A stretch of 64,000 bases of DNA, taken from contig JBBPIE010000003.1 of assembly GCA_038040485.1 (NCBI GenBank), positions 124,001 to 188,000 on the forward strand, given 5' to 3'. A program made the position numbers and the translations under genes. The first letter of the stretch is position 1. The number at the start of each line of letters is the position of its first letter. This stretch comes from Onstottus_B arcticum (GTDB lineage: Bacteria > Acidobacteriota > Blastocatellia > UBA7656). Below the pieces are notes generated by a model, which saw nothing but the letters and a program-made list of their open reading frames with translations, searched no databases and was not told the origin of the DNA. Below are positions 53,316-60,634 of the stretch, one piece after another.

Positions 53316-53769
53316 GACTCCTTTCTTTCATCATCGCGCGAGCCTCGCGGTCGGCCTCGCGACGCTTCTCGGTCTCACGTTTGTCGTAGAGTTTCTTTCC
53401 CTTGGCGACAGCCAGCTCAATCTTGATCCGCCCGTTCTTGAAGTACATCTTTGTTGGAACCAGCGTGAGGCCCTTCTCCTGCGCCTTGCCCTGGAGCTTG
53501 TCGATCTCGGAGCGATGGAGCAGCAGCTTGCGGGTTCGCGTAGGCTCGTGGTTTTCGCGGTTGCCGTGGCTGTACGGGCTTATGTGGGCGTTCATGAGCC
53601 AAGCCTCGCCTTCGCGGATCAGCCCGTAGCTGTCTTTCAAGTTACAGCGTCCCTCGCGGATCGACTTCACCTCAGTGCCGGTTAGCGCGACGCCGCACTC
53701 GTGTGTCTCGAGTATGTGGTAGTTGTGGTAGGCTTCCCGATTTGTAGCCACTACTTTTTCGCTAGACAT
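53311..53769 (-). CDS. smpB: SsrA-binding protein SmpB
   Basis: Delivers tmRNA to stalled ribosomes for trans-translation. The 152-residue length is typical. Seen: the OB-fold start ATNREAYHNYHILETHECGV, GTEVKSIREGRCNLKDSYGL, AWLMNAHISPYSHGNREN, and the C-terminal basic tail, which folds in the decoding centre: KKLYDKRETEKRREADREAR. The gene precedes pepA on the same strand, with the heptamer array 3 between them. tmRNA itself is not in the window. Confidence 0.96.
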   Translation of the reverse strand: MSSEKVVATNREAYHNYHILETHECGVALTGTEVKSIREGRCNLKDSYGLIREGEAWLMNAHISPYSHGNRENHEPTRTRKLLLHRSEIDKLQGKAQEKGLTLVPTKMYFKNGRIKIELAVAKGKKLYDKRETEKRREADREARAMMKERSR

Positions 53770-53873
53770 AAGCGCGAACCGTGCGAGACAAGACTGCCGG
53801 CCGCATTCGTCGCCGCTCCTCGTCAGGCTTCAGAATATATCCGATGCTTCGACGCGGGCGCAATGCGAAGGGG

Positions 53874-53987
53874 GATTTTAGATTTTGGATTTTAGATTTT
53901 GGATTTTGGATTGCTGCCGGGTGCTTGAAGCCCTCTGAGGCTATCTCAAGACAATCTAAAATCCAAAATCTAAAATCCAAAATCGCC
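53874..53987. repeat. Heptamer inverted-repeat array 4 (word GATTTTR / AATCYAA)
   Basis: Left arm 53874-53908 is GATTTTA, GATTTTG, GATTTTA, GATTTTG, GATTTTG, then GATTGCT. Right arm 53953-53987 is AATCTAA, AATCCAA, AATCTAA, AATCCAA, AATCGCC. The spacer is about 44 bp, longer than in the other arrays. It lies in the 391-bp gap between smpB and the peroxiredoxin gene; I see no coding frame in that gap. Confidence 0.88.
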
Positions 53988-54160
53988 GGATTGACGTACC
54001 AGCCGGATTGCATCAAACTAACTACTCGCCAACAGTGGAAATCACCGGAGAGTCTCAATCGTCACTATGCGAAGTGCGGGCCTTGAATCCGTCATTGTAA
54101 CTCGCTTAACCCGCGGCCAGCGCCGCGATCACAACAACTCAACCAACAGGAGCTATTGAT

Positions 54161-54703
54161 ATGACAAGGAATCGCGTTCTGCTTACCCTTCTTGCTTTGT
54201 GTGCACTCAGTCTGGCTGCGGCAAGCGCCGGCGCATTCGCCGATCCGCCCGCAGTGGGCGCCCCGGCTCCCGGCTTCAGCTTGATGAGCCACGAGGGCAA
54301 GAAGGTTGACCTTAAAGACTACAAGGGAAAATGGGTGGTGCTGTACTTCTACCCGAAAGACTTCACCTCCGGCTGCACAATCGAGGCCAAAAACTTCCAG
54401 CGCGACAGCGCCAGCTATGAGAAGGCCAACGCCGTCATACTCGGAGTGAGCGTTGACGATGTTCAATCTCACAAGAGTTTTTGCGAGAAGGAAGGTCTGA
54501 ACTTCAAGCTGCTGGCCGACACCGAGAACACTGTGTCTGACGCCTACGCCTCGGTCATGGAGTACGGCGGCAAGAAACTCTCGGCACGAAACACCTTTAT
54601 CATCGACCCGAAGGGTAAGATCGCGAAGGTTTACATGGCCGTCAAGCCGATGAAGCACAGCGAAGAAGTGCTTGCTGACCTTGCCGCGCTTCAGAAGAAG
54701 TAG
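54161..54703 (+). CDS. Exported peroxiredoxin (BCP/PrxQ-like)
   Basis: Reduces hydroperoxides outside the cytoplasm. A signal peptide is seen (LLTLLALCALSLAAASAGAF, cut near AFA). The AhpC/TSA fold has LYFYPKDFTSGCTIEAKNF with the peroxidatic Cys, LGVSVDDVQSHKSFCEKEG with a second Cys that may be resolving, and NTFIIDPKGKIAKVYMAV. The usual BCP resolving Cys five residues after the first is absent (IEAKN), so an alternative disulfide is likely. Export suggests the periplasm, with a thioredoxin-like partner such as the TlpA protein at 57962. Confidence 0.88.
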   Translation: MTRNRVLLTLLALCALSLAAASAGAFADPPAVGAPAPGFSLMSHEGKKVDLKDYKGKWVVLYFYPKDFTSGCTIEAKNFQRDSASYEKANAVILGVSVDDVQSHKSFCEKEGLNFKLLADTENTVSDAYASVMEYGGKKLSARNTFIIDPKGKIAKVYMAVKPMKHSEEVLADLAALQKK

Positions 54704-54837
54704 CTGTTTCGGTCAGACTGAATTTTGCTTCGGTGTGGTGCCGACTTTGGATCGCGCGCTTGGCGAGTTTGCTAAGAAGCGCACCAAAGTCTGCGCCACT
54801 CCGGCGCTTTGGCAAATTCTCGTTTAGGAGTCGGCCC

Positions 54838-55689
54838 ATGCTCTTTTCTTCCCGCCGCATCCTTTTCCAAGTTTGCGTTCTACTTTTCGCATCGTCCGCG
54901 GGCGTTGCCCAGGAAAAACCGATCGAGATTCCGGAGCTGGTTTCACGACATCTCGACGCGGTTGGAAGCGCCAGCGCCCGCACTGCGGTCAAGAGCCGGT
55001 TCGCTCAGGGCACGGTTAAGTTCATCGGACGAATCGGCATTACCAGCAACCTGGAAGGCACGGTCGGGTTCGTTTCGCTCCGGCCCAAGACGCGTTACAG
55101 CGTCAAGTTCGCCGCATTACAGTATCCCGGCGAGCAATTGGCATATGACGGCAAAAACGTTGACGTAGGGTTTCTCCCCGCCGGGCGGCGGTCTCCTCTC
55201 AGTTTGTTTATTCAGCAACAAGACCTGCCACTCAAAGACGGGCTCATCGGAGGCGTGCTCTCGACTGGCTGGCCCCTGATGAAAGACCCGGTGCCGGCGC
55301 GGCTCGAGTACAAAGGTACGAGGAAGATCGACGCTCGGTTGCTGCACGTGGTCACCTATCGACAGCAAAAGGGCTCGCCTGATCTGAAGGTAACCTTGTT
55401 CTTCGATCCGGAAACGTTTCGCCACATTCGAACGGAGTACGAGTTTCGGATCGGAGCGCGTCTGGGGATCGGTCCGAACCAGTCGAACGTGGTTCAGGAA
55501 AGCGTCTATCTGCTCAGCGAAGACTTCGACGACTTTCGGAAGGTCGATGGATTGACGCTCCCGCACAAGTGCAAGATTCAACTGAGCGTTCAGGCAAACG
55601 CCAGCCAGCTTCTAATGGATTGGAATATCTCGCTTGGTCAGATAGCGCACAACCAGGCGATCGAAGACAACGTGTTCACGTTGAAGTAG
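54838..55689 (+). CDS. Secreted protein of the LolA-like outer-membrane sorting fold (putative)
   Basis: ATG 54838 (MLFSSRRILFQ) follows no strong ribosome site. A signal peptide is seen (ILFQVCVLLFASSAGVAQ). The mature 260 residues have a beta-rich sequence with SAVKSRFAQGTVKF-like and VGFVSLRPKTRYSVKFAAL strands, LAYDGKNVDVGFL and LKVTLFFDPETFRHIRTEY, in the manner of LolA/LolB-like and DUF2092-type domains. This fold match is only by pattern; no partner gene is adjacent. The role may be binding a lipid or hydrophobic ligand. Confidence 0.7.
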   Translation: MLFSSRRILFQVCVLLFASSAGVAQEKPIEIPELVSRHLDAVGSASARTAVKSRFAQGTVKFIGRIGITSNLEGTVGFVSLRPKTRYSVKFAALQYPGEQLAYDGKNVDVGFLPAGRRSPLSLFIQQQDLPLKDGLIGGVLSTGWPLMKDPVPARLEYKGTRKIDARLLHVVTYRQQKGSPDLKVTLFFDPETFRHIRTEYEFRIGARLGIGPNQSNVVQESVYLLSEDFDDFRKVDGLTLPHKCKIQLSVQANASQLLMDWNISLGQIAHNQAIEDNVFTLK

Positions 55690-55718
55690 CGCCTGCCCGC
55701 CTTTTACCTTCCCCTCTT

Positions 55719-55832
55719 CTCCGCGTTACTTCAGCGTCTCTGTGTCTCTGCGGTTAGAGGGCAGTCCGCGACACTAACTCGCCGCAAGACTAACTAACCG
55801 CCAAGACGCCAAGAAGCGGAGAAGAACGCAGA
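55719..55832. repeat. AACCGC-type inverted repeat (third copy)
   Basis: Left arm 55719-55757 ends CTCTGCGGTTAG; right arm 55794-55832 begins CTAACCGCCAAGACGCCAAG. The outer parts pair again (CTCCGCG with AGCGGAG, and GAACGCAGAG). The family resembles 14055-14132 and 48174-48271. It lies before the ThiF-like gene. Confidence 0.75.
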
Positions 55833-55905
55833 GACTGCCTTTTTGGCTCGCAGCTTCGGCGTGATGGATCGCGTGGTGTAGAATTGGTGAGTCAGCAACC
55901 GCGAT

Positions 55906-56928
55906 ATGACCGACAGGTACTCACGACAGATTCTGTTCACCGAGATCGGCGAAGAAGGCCAGGAACGGCTCGCCCGATCTACGGCGGTCATCATCGGCTG
56001 CGGTGCGCTCGGCGCGGTTCAAGCCGAGACGCTTGCGCGCGCGGGCGTCGGCCGGCTTGTGCTGGTCGATCGCGACTTCGTCGAAGAGTCCAACCTTCAG
56101 CGCCAGATCATCTTTGAAGAAGCAGATGCGCTTGAGCGTCTTCCCAAAGCGGTTGCCGCCTCGCGCCGCCTTGGCCGGGTCAATTCCGCCATTCAAGTCG
56201 ACCCGGTCGTCGCAGACGTGAACTTCGATGACATCGAGGAAATCATCGACGGTGCGGACGTAGTGATGGACGGGACCGACAACTTCGAGACTCGCTTCCT
56301 GATCAACGACGCGTGCGTAAAAGCTGGAGTTCCGTGGGTCTACGGCGCGGCCGTCGGTTCTTATGGACTGACGATGACGATCGTCCCGGGCCACTCACCT
56401 TGCCTGCGTTGCGTGCTCGAAGCAGTGCCAGATCCCGGCGCCGGCCCGACTTGCGATACGGCGGGCGTGATAATGCCGATCACTTCGATCATCGCGTCGG
56501 TTCAGTCGGCGGAAGCGCTCAAGCTGCTCACCGGCCGAACCGAGAAGTTACATCGCTCGCTGCTGAGAATCGACGTCTGGGAATCCGAGATGAAGCGTCT
56601 CGATCTTTCAAGCTTTGAGCCGCGGGATTGCCCGGCCTGCGTGCGCCGAGAGTTTGAGTTTCTGCGGGGCGTGCGGCGGCAAGTGACGACCACGCTGTGC
56701 GGTCGAAACGCCGTACAGATCGCGAGGCGCGGCCGCGCCCAGATTGACTTCAGCGATCTGGCTAAGCGGTTGAAGCCGGCCGGCGAAGTTCAATTCAACG
56801 ATTTCCTGTTGCGGTTTCGGGTCGAGGACTACGAGATCACCGTGTTTCGCGATGCGCGCAGCATCATCCGAGGCACAACCGATCCCGCGGTCGCTCGCGG
56901 GTTGTACGCGCGCTACATCGGAAGTTAG
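55906..56928 (+). CDS. ThiF/MoeB/HesA-family adenylyltransferase
   Basis: E1-like enzyme that adenylates the C-terminal Gly-Gly of a ubiquitin-like sulfur carrier (ThiS or MoaD type). Seen: SRQILFTEIGEEGQERLARS, the nucleotide motif VIIGCGALGAVQAETLARAG (about residues 28-47), the ESNLQRQIIF arginine finger region, DGTDNFETRFLINDAC, and the zinc cysteines in SPCLRC and in DCPACVRREF. A C-terminal extension from about residue 250 is not standard for MoeB and may be a carrier-interacting domain. ThiF and MoeB cannot be told apart from sequence alone. The heptamer array 5 starts at its stop codon. Confidence 0.9.
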   Translation: MTDRYSRQILFTEIGEEGQERLARSTAVIIGCGALGAVQAETLARAGVGRLVLVDRDFVEESNLQRQIIFEEADALERLPKAVAASRRLGRVNSAIQVDPVVADVNFDDIEEIIDGADVVMDGTDNFETRFLINDACVKAGVPWVYGAAVGSYGLTMTIVPGHSPCLRCVLEAVPDPGAGPTCDTAGVIMPITSIIASVQSAEALKLLTGRTEKLHRSLLRIDVWESEMKRLDLSSFEPRDCPACVRREFEFLRGVRRQVTTTLCGRNAVQIARRGRAQIDFSDLAKRLKPAGEVQFNDFLLRFRVEDYEITVFRDARSIIRGTTDPAVARGLYARYIGS

Positions 56929-57091
56929 TCAGTAGTCCGTAGTCAGTAGTCCGTAGTCAGTCGCTAGAGCCGGGCGATCTAAGGACAACGAAACACGAAC
57001 CAAGAACTACGAACTACGAACTACGAATTACGAACTACGAACTACGAACTACGAACTACGAACTACGGACTACGGACTACGGACTACTGAC
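56926..57091. repeat. Heptamer inverted-repeat array 5 (words TAGTCMG / TACGRAC)
   Basis: Left arm 56926-56960 is five heptamers: TAGTCAG, TAGTCCG, TAGTCAG, TAGTCCG, TAGTCAG. The first of these includes the stop codon of the ThiF-like gene. Right arm 57008-57091 is twelve: TACGAAC, TACGAAC, TACGAAT, five TACGAAC, three TACGGAC and TACTGAC, in strict register. Further degenerate units precede it. The arms are reverse complements where the words match (CGGACTA with TAGTCCG). Confidence 0.9.
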
Positions 57092-57100
57092 TGCTTACCA

Positions 57101-57748
57101 ATGTACACAGGAAGCCAAACCCTAATAAGCGCGGCTGGTGAAAGCTTCGACCGCGATTTTATCGGCGAATGTGAAGTCGTCGTTCACCGCGAGGGCAACA
57201 GCCGCGCGCGGCACATCTTTACGGTCAACGGACGGATCATCGCCAGGTTGCGCTGGCGGGGCATGCGCCGCGCGGTCTACGAAGCAGAGGGCGCCAGGTT
57301 TGACATCAACGTAGGAGCGCTCGACCGTCATATATCAATCATATGCGAAGACGGAAGAGAGAGCTGCTTGCGTGAGCGCTCGCGCGCTAATCAGAATCGA
57401 GCGGGGCTGCGGGCCGAGATGGCCGAAGGCGACAATTTCCGCCTGATGCGCTCGTGGGACAGCCGGTTCCGCTCCCAGGCTTCGATAAAGGTCCACAAGC
57501 AGTTCTATGCCTCAACTCTCCTGGTCTTCAGTTTCGACGCCGGCCGCCGAACTCAGATCACGACTCGAGTCAAGGTCAACGCCGTCATGAAGTGGGAGGC
57601 TCGGTTCGTTCACCGCCTGCTGGCTCTGATTGTCAGCAGGATCATCCTCGAACGACGCCACTCGGGCACTCCCCCGCTTCGGGTCAAGAAAGAGCCCCGC
57701 CGCTTCGCTGGCAGCGCGCGAGTTCGCGAGCGCGGACCGCTCCGTTAG
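57101..57748 (+). CDS. Hypothetical protein with basic C-terminus
   Basis: A 215-residue protein that I do not recognise. The N-terminal half is beta-rich (GECEVVVHREGNSRARHIFT, VNGRIIARLRWRGMRRAVYE), and the C-terminal half is very basic (PPLRVKKEPRRFAGSARVRE). No signal peptide is seen. ATG 57101 has no strong ribosome site. It lies between a heptamer array and the perfect 41-bp inverted repeat at 57750. Coding confidence is moderate. Confidence 0.55.
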   Translation: MYTGSQTLISAAGESFDRDFIGECEVVVHREGNSRARHIFTVNGRIIARLRWRGMRRAVYEAEGARFDINVGALDRHISIICEDGRESCLRERSRANQNRAGLRAEMAEGDNFRLMRSWDSRFRSQASIKVHKQFYASTLLVFSFDAGRRTQITTRVKVNAVMKWEARFVHRLLALIVSRIILERRHSGTPPLRVKKEPRRFAGSARVRERGPLR

Positions 57749-57749
57749 C

Positions 57750-57857
57750 GGGTCAGTTTGAGGAAGTAGCATAGACTTTAGTCTGTGTCCGATGGTCATC
57801 GCGTCTATCCGGTTGGGGACACAGACTAAAGTCTATGCTACTTCCTCAAACTGACCC
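57750..57857. repeat. Perfect 41-bp inverted repeat (CATAGACTTTAGTC element)
   Basis: Arms 57750-57790 and 57817-57857 are exact reverse complements around a 26-bp loop. The arm begins GGGTCAGTTTGAGGAAGTAG and contains CATAGACTTTAGTCTGTGT. A half copy is at 49937-49958. It would make a very stable cruciform or hairpin. Confidence 0.9.
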
Positions 57858-57961
57858 ACGACCACTGCTCCGTTGAAGCTGCAATCCGGCTCGGATTCGT
57901 GGTAAGCTTTGCCCTGCACTCAACAGCACTACATTGAGCAGTTCTAAGTCGAGGAATAGCT

Positions 57962-58516
57962 ATGCCGCGAACCACGCATTCCAAAACTCGCCGAAGCCGC
58001 GCACCCTTCGCCGCCGGCGCGGTGATTGTGATAGCCGTTGTCATTGCGGGTTGCGCGATGATGTCAGGGGGCAATGGCTCATCCCCAATCGCTGTTTCAC
58101 CGATACCCGTTTCGACTGACAGCGTCCAACAGAGCCTTGAAGCGTATCGAGGTAAAGTTGTCATACTCGACTTTTGGGCCACCTGGTGCGGGCCGTGCCG
58201 CATGGAGATCCCAGACTTTATTGCTCTTCAGAATCAATACCGCGATCGGGGTCTCGAGATCGTCGGAGTCTCGATAGACCCGATATCACCACGGGGCAAT
58301 CCCGGAGGCGCGCCTGCGGTTGCGCCGTTCATGAAAAACAACGGTATCAACTACACGATCTTGATGGTCAACAACGCGGGCGCGCTTCGCGGATACGACG
58401 TGAGCCAGGGCATTCCGACTACCTACGTTCTCGACCGCAATGGACGAGTCGTGAAGACCTATGTAGGCGTGCGTCCGAGGTCCGTGTTCGAAAGCGACAT
58501 CAAGGCTCTACTTTAG
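57962..58516 (+). CDS. TlpA-family thiol-disulfide oxidoreductase (lipoprotein)
   Basis: A 184-residue thioredoxin-fold protein. The N-terminus has a lipoprotein signal ending VVIAGCAMMS, so it is probably lipid-anchored. The active site is ILDFWATWCGPCRMEIPDFI with the CGPC motif, and the conserved cis-proline is in GIPTTYVLDRNGRVVKTYVG. It could maintain reduced cysteines in the periplasm or supply electrons to the exported peroxiredoxin at 54161. Confidence 0.9.
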   Translation: MPRTTHSKTRRSRAPFAAGAVIVIAVVIAGCAMMSGGNGSSPIAVSPIPVSTDSVQQSLEAYRGKVVILDFWATWCGPCRMEIPDFIALQNQYRDRGLEIVGVSIDPISPRGNPGGAPAVAPFMKNNGINYTILMVNNAGALRGYDVSQGIPTTYVLDRNGRVVKTYVGVRPRSVFESDIKALL

Positions 58517-58565
58517 ATTGCGGCTTGCGGGCTGATCGACACTGAAGGGGCCCTGCTACCGTTCC

Positions 58566-58707
58566 CAACTCCGGAGGAGTTGAATGTTTATAGTATGGAG
58601 GCGCCTGCGGCAGCTCACCCCGTAGGGGTGATATGGTCTCGCGCCGTGGGTACATAGCACTCCACTGGAATGCCTGCGCTCCTGAGTGGCATCAACCTCC
58701 GAGGTTG
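58566..58707. repeat. Compound palindrome region before nagA
   Basis: Three perfect or near-perfect palindromes lie in the 265-bp gap: CAACTCCGGAGGAGTTG (58566-58582), CACCCCGTAGGGGTG (58616-58630) and CAACCTCCGAGGTTG (58693-58707). GAATGTTTATAGTATGGAG follows the first. The spacing suggests an RNA element or a small repetitive element rather than a gene. Confidence 0.6.
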
Positions 58708-58781
58708 AAACGGCAGCTGGGATGCCCGCCCGTCGCCGCGCAAAAACGTGATGCGCAACCGCCTCTTCAAGCTCCGCCAAC

Positions 58782-60050
58782 ATGGATCAACTTCTACTCA
58801 ACAACGCTCGAGTCGTCCTCGAAGACGGAATCCAACATGGCAGCGTCCTCGTGCGCGATGGGAGAATCGCGAGAGTCTTCGCACGCCACGAGACGCCGGC
58901 CGGAATAAGCTCGCGCGACTCGATCGACCTTCGAGAGGCTTACCTGGCGCCTGGCCTGATCGACATTCACATCCACGGCTCGGCCGGTATAGATGTTCAA
59001 AACACCGACGCCGATGGCCTTTTAAAGCTCTCTGAATTCCTGTTGAACGTGGGCGTGACCGGCTACTTCGCCACGTTTGTGCCAACCGACGAGCGGACCT
59101 ACGGCGAAGCGATCGCAATCGTGGAGTCGAGCGCCGCAGCTCAACAGCAATCGACTCGCGGGGCGCGAATCCTGGGCATCCACTTCGAAGGCCCTTTCGT
59201 CAGCCACAACAAGTGCGGCGCGCTCGAACCCGAGCACTTCAGAGCTTATGACGGCGACCCGCGTTCAATCGAGTTGTTCACCAGCCAAACCAGCGGCGAG
59301 CGCCGGCCGCGGTTGATGACGCTTGCGCCAGAAGTCGGCGGCGGAATCGAGCTGACTCGCGAACTCAGTCGGCGCGCCTTTCGAGTCTTCCTCGGCCACA
59401 CCCAGGCCGACCCTGCAACTCTCGATCTGGCCTTCGAAGCCGGGGCGCGCCACATCACTCATTTTCCAAACGCGCTCGATCCGCTGCATCATCGCAAGCC
59501 GGGCGCAGTCGCGTGGGGTTTGTTGCGCGCGGACGTCACGATGGACTGCATAGCCGACTTCCACCACGTCGATCCGCTGATGCTGAGACTGATCCATCAA
59601 TCAAAGACCGCGAACCGGATGGCGCTGATCAGCGACGCGATCCAGCCGGCCGGGCTTGGAGACGGAGAGTTCACGGTTTGGAACACAAAGATCGTCGTTC
59701 GCGGCGGCATCACTGCTTTGGTTGAAGGAGCTTTAGTCGAAGGATCTCTAGCCGAAGGATCTTTAGTCGAAGGATCTCTAGCCGAAGGATCTTTAGTCGA
59801 AGGCCGTGTGGCAGGCGCGCTCGCCGGCTCTGTGATCACGCTGCGCGAAGCCTTGAAGAACATCGTTTCGCTGGGCGTCCCACTTCACGAAGCGATAAAG
59901 ATGGCTTCACTTACTCCCGCGCGCGCCGCCGGGGTCGATCACGAACTCGGCTCGCTTGAAGAGGGAAAGCGCGCCGACATAGTGAGCTTTGATGAACAGT
60001 TGGATGTTGGGCTTGCAATCATTAGCGGCGAGGTTGCTATTAGAGCTTGA
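58782..60050 (+). CDS. nagA: N-acetylglucosamine-6-phosphate deacetylase
   Basis: Removes acetate from GlcNAc-6-P in amino-sugar recycling. The 422-residue amidohydrolase has the metal-binding IDIHIHGSAGIDVQNTDAD (HxH motif, about residues 64-82), LGIHFEGPFVSHNKCGALE with the active-site Glu, VFLGHTQADPATLDLAFEAG, RHITHFPNALDPLHHRKPG, and LISDAIQPAGLGDGEF with the final aspartate. A loop from about residue 314 to 343 is expanded by a 15-bp tandem repeat that encodes VEGSL/AEGSL. This expansion keeps frame. No strong ribosome site precedes ATG 58782. Confidence 0.92.
   Translation: MDQLLLNNARVVLEDGIQHGSVLVRDGRIARVFARHETPAGISSRDSIDLREAYLAPGLIDIHIHGSAGIDVQNTDADGLLKLSEFLLNVGVTGYFATFVPTDERTYGEAIAIVESSAAAQQQSTRGARILGIHFEGPFVSHNKCGALEPEHFRAYDGDPRSIELFTSQTSGERRPRLMTLAPEVGGGIELTRELSRRAFRVFLGHTQADPATLDLAFEAGARHITHFPNALDPLHHRKPGAVAWGLLRADVTMDCIADFHHVDPLMLRLIHQSKTANRMALISDAIQPAGLGDGEFTVWNTKIVVRGGITALVEGALVEGSLAEGSLVEGSLAEGSLVEGRVAGALAGSVITLREALKNIVSLGVPLHEAIKMASLTPARAAGVDHELGSLEEGKRADIVSFDEQLDVGLAIISGEVAIRA
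59721..59810 (+). repeat. In-frame 15-bp tandem repeat inside nagA
   Basis: Six units of 15 bp starting GTTGAAGGAGCTTTA, then GTCGAAGGATCTCTA, GCCGAAGGATCTTTA, GTCGAAGGATCTCTA, GCCGAAGGATCTTTA, and GTCGAAGGCCGTGTG. They encode V/A-E-G-S/A-L. The repeat extends a loop of the amidohydrolase. Copy number could vary in frame. Confidence 0.9.
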
Positions 60051-60403
60051 GAGGATGACGTAGTCGTGTCGGGTCTAGCCGTTAACGCTGAAAGGGTGGA
60101 GGCCTGAAGCCACGGGTGAGAGCTTGAGAGGATGACGTAGTCGTGGCGGGTCTAGCCCTTAACCCTGAAAGGGTGGAGGCATGAAGCCACGGGTGAGTCC
60201 GCGAACCCGTGGACAGCGGCGCATAGCAGCACTAACCCGCGAAGAGGGTGGCGGCCCCGGTTGGCGAATAATCTGGCAGGAAAACAATGGCGAGGAATGT
60301 GGGCGATATGCGCGTCGTTGCTTGCCACCCGCCCGCCACCCTCTTCGAGGGTTCAGGTGACTTCTTCACGAGTCTCCACGGGTTCGCGGACTCACCCGTG
60401 GCT
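60042..60403. repeat. Compound element after nagA: tandem 77-bp unit plus inverted arms
   Basis: A 77-bp unit occurs twice in tandem at 60042-60118 and 60119-60195 with a few differences. The first copy begins inside the last codons of nagA (AGAGCTTGA). At 60185-60213 a 29-bp segment (AGCCACGGGTGAGTCCGCGA and on) has an exact inverted copy at 60375-60403. A second inner pair is CGAAGAGGGTGGCGG (60240-60254) with CCGCCACCCTCTTCG (60333-60347). No coding frame is present. The remaining bases to 60634 hold no gene. Confidence 0.8.
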
Positions 60404-60634
60404 TTGTTCCGGCATCCCTTCCGGGATTCAACCCGTCCGGGATTCAACCACAAAAACACGACGTCCACCCGATCGCCGCTTTCGGTATTGACATCCGCTG
60501 ACGCTCCTTGTAGCTTTGCGCCGGCCTGCTTGCTGATTGTCTTGGCTTCCGCGCCTTCCGAACGCATCACCCTGCGATGTCAGTAGGACAGAGAAACACG
60601 GCTTCGAGATTAGAACTGGTGAGGAGAAAGCACG
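60404..60634. other. Intergenic region between the compound element and the WYL relic
   Basis: Short imperfect copies of TCCGGGATTCAACC occur at 60418-60445. No gene can be supported. Just before the relic start (60635), GAGGAGAAAGCACG is a good ribosome site, so transcription and translation of the relic may still occur. Confidence 0.45.

Noticed and set aside
10864..57091. Heptamer arrays considered as CRISPR arrays
   Set aside because: Repeat units are 7 bp with no spacers and the arms are inverted, unlike the 24-40 bp direct repeats with unique spacers of CRISPR.
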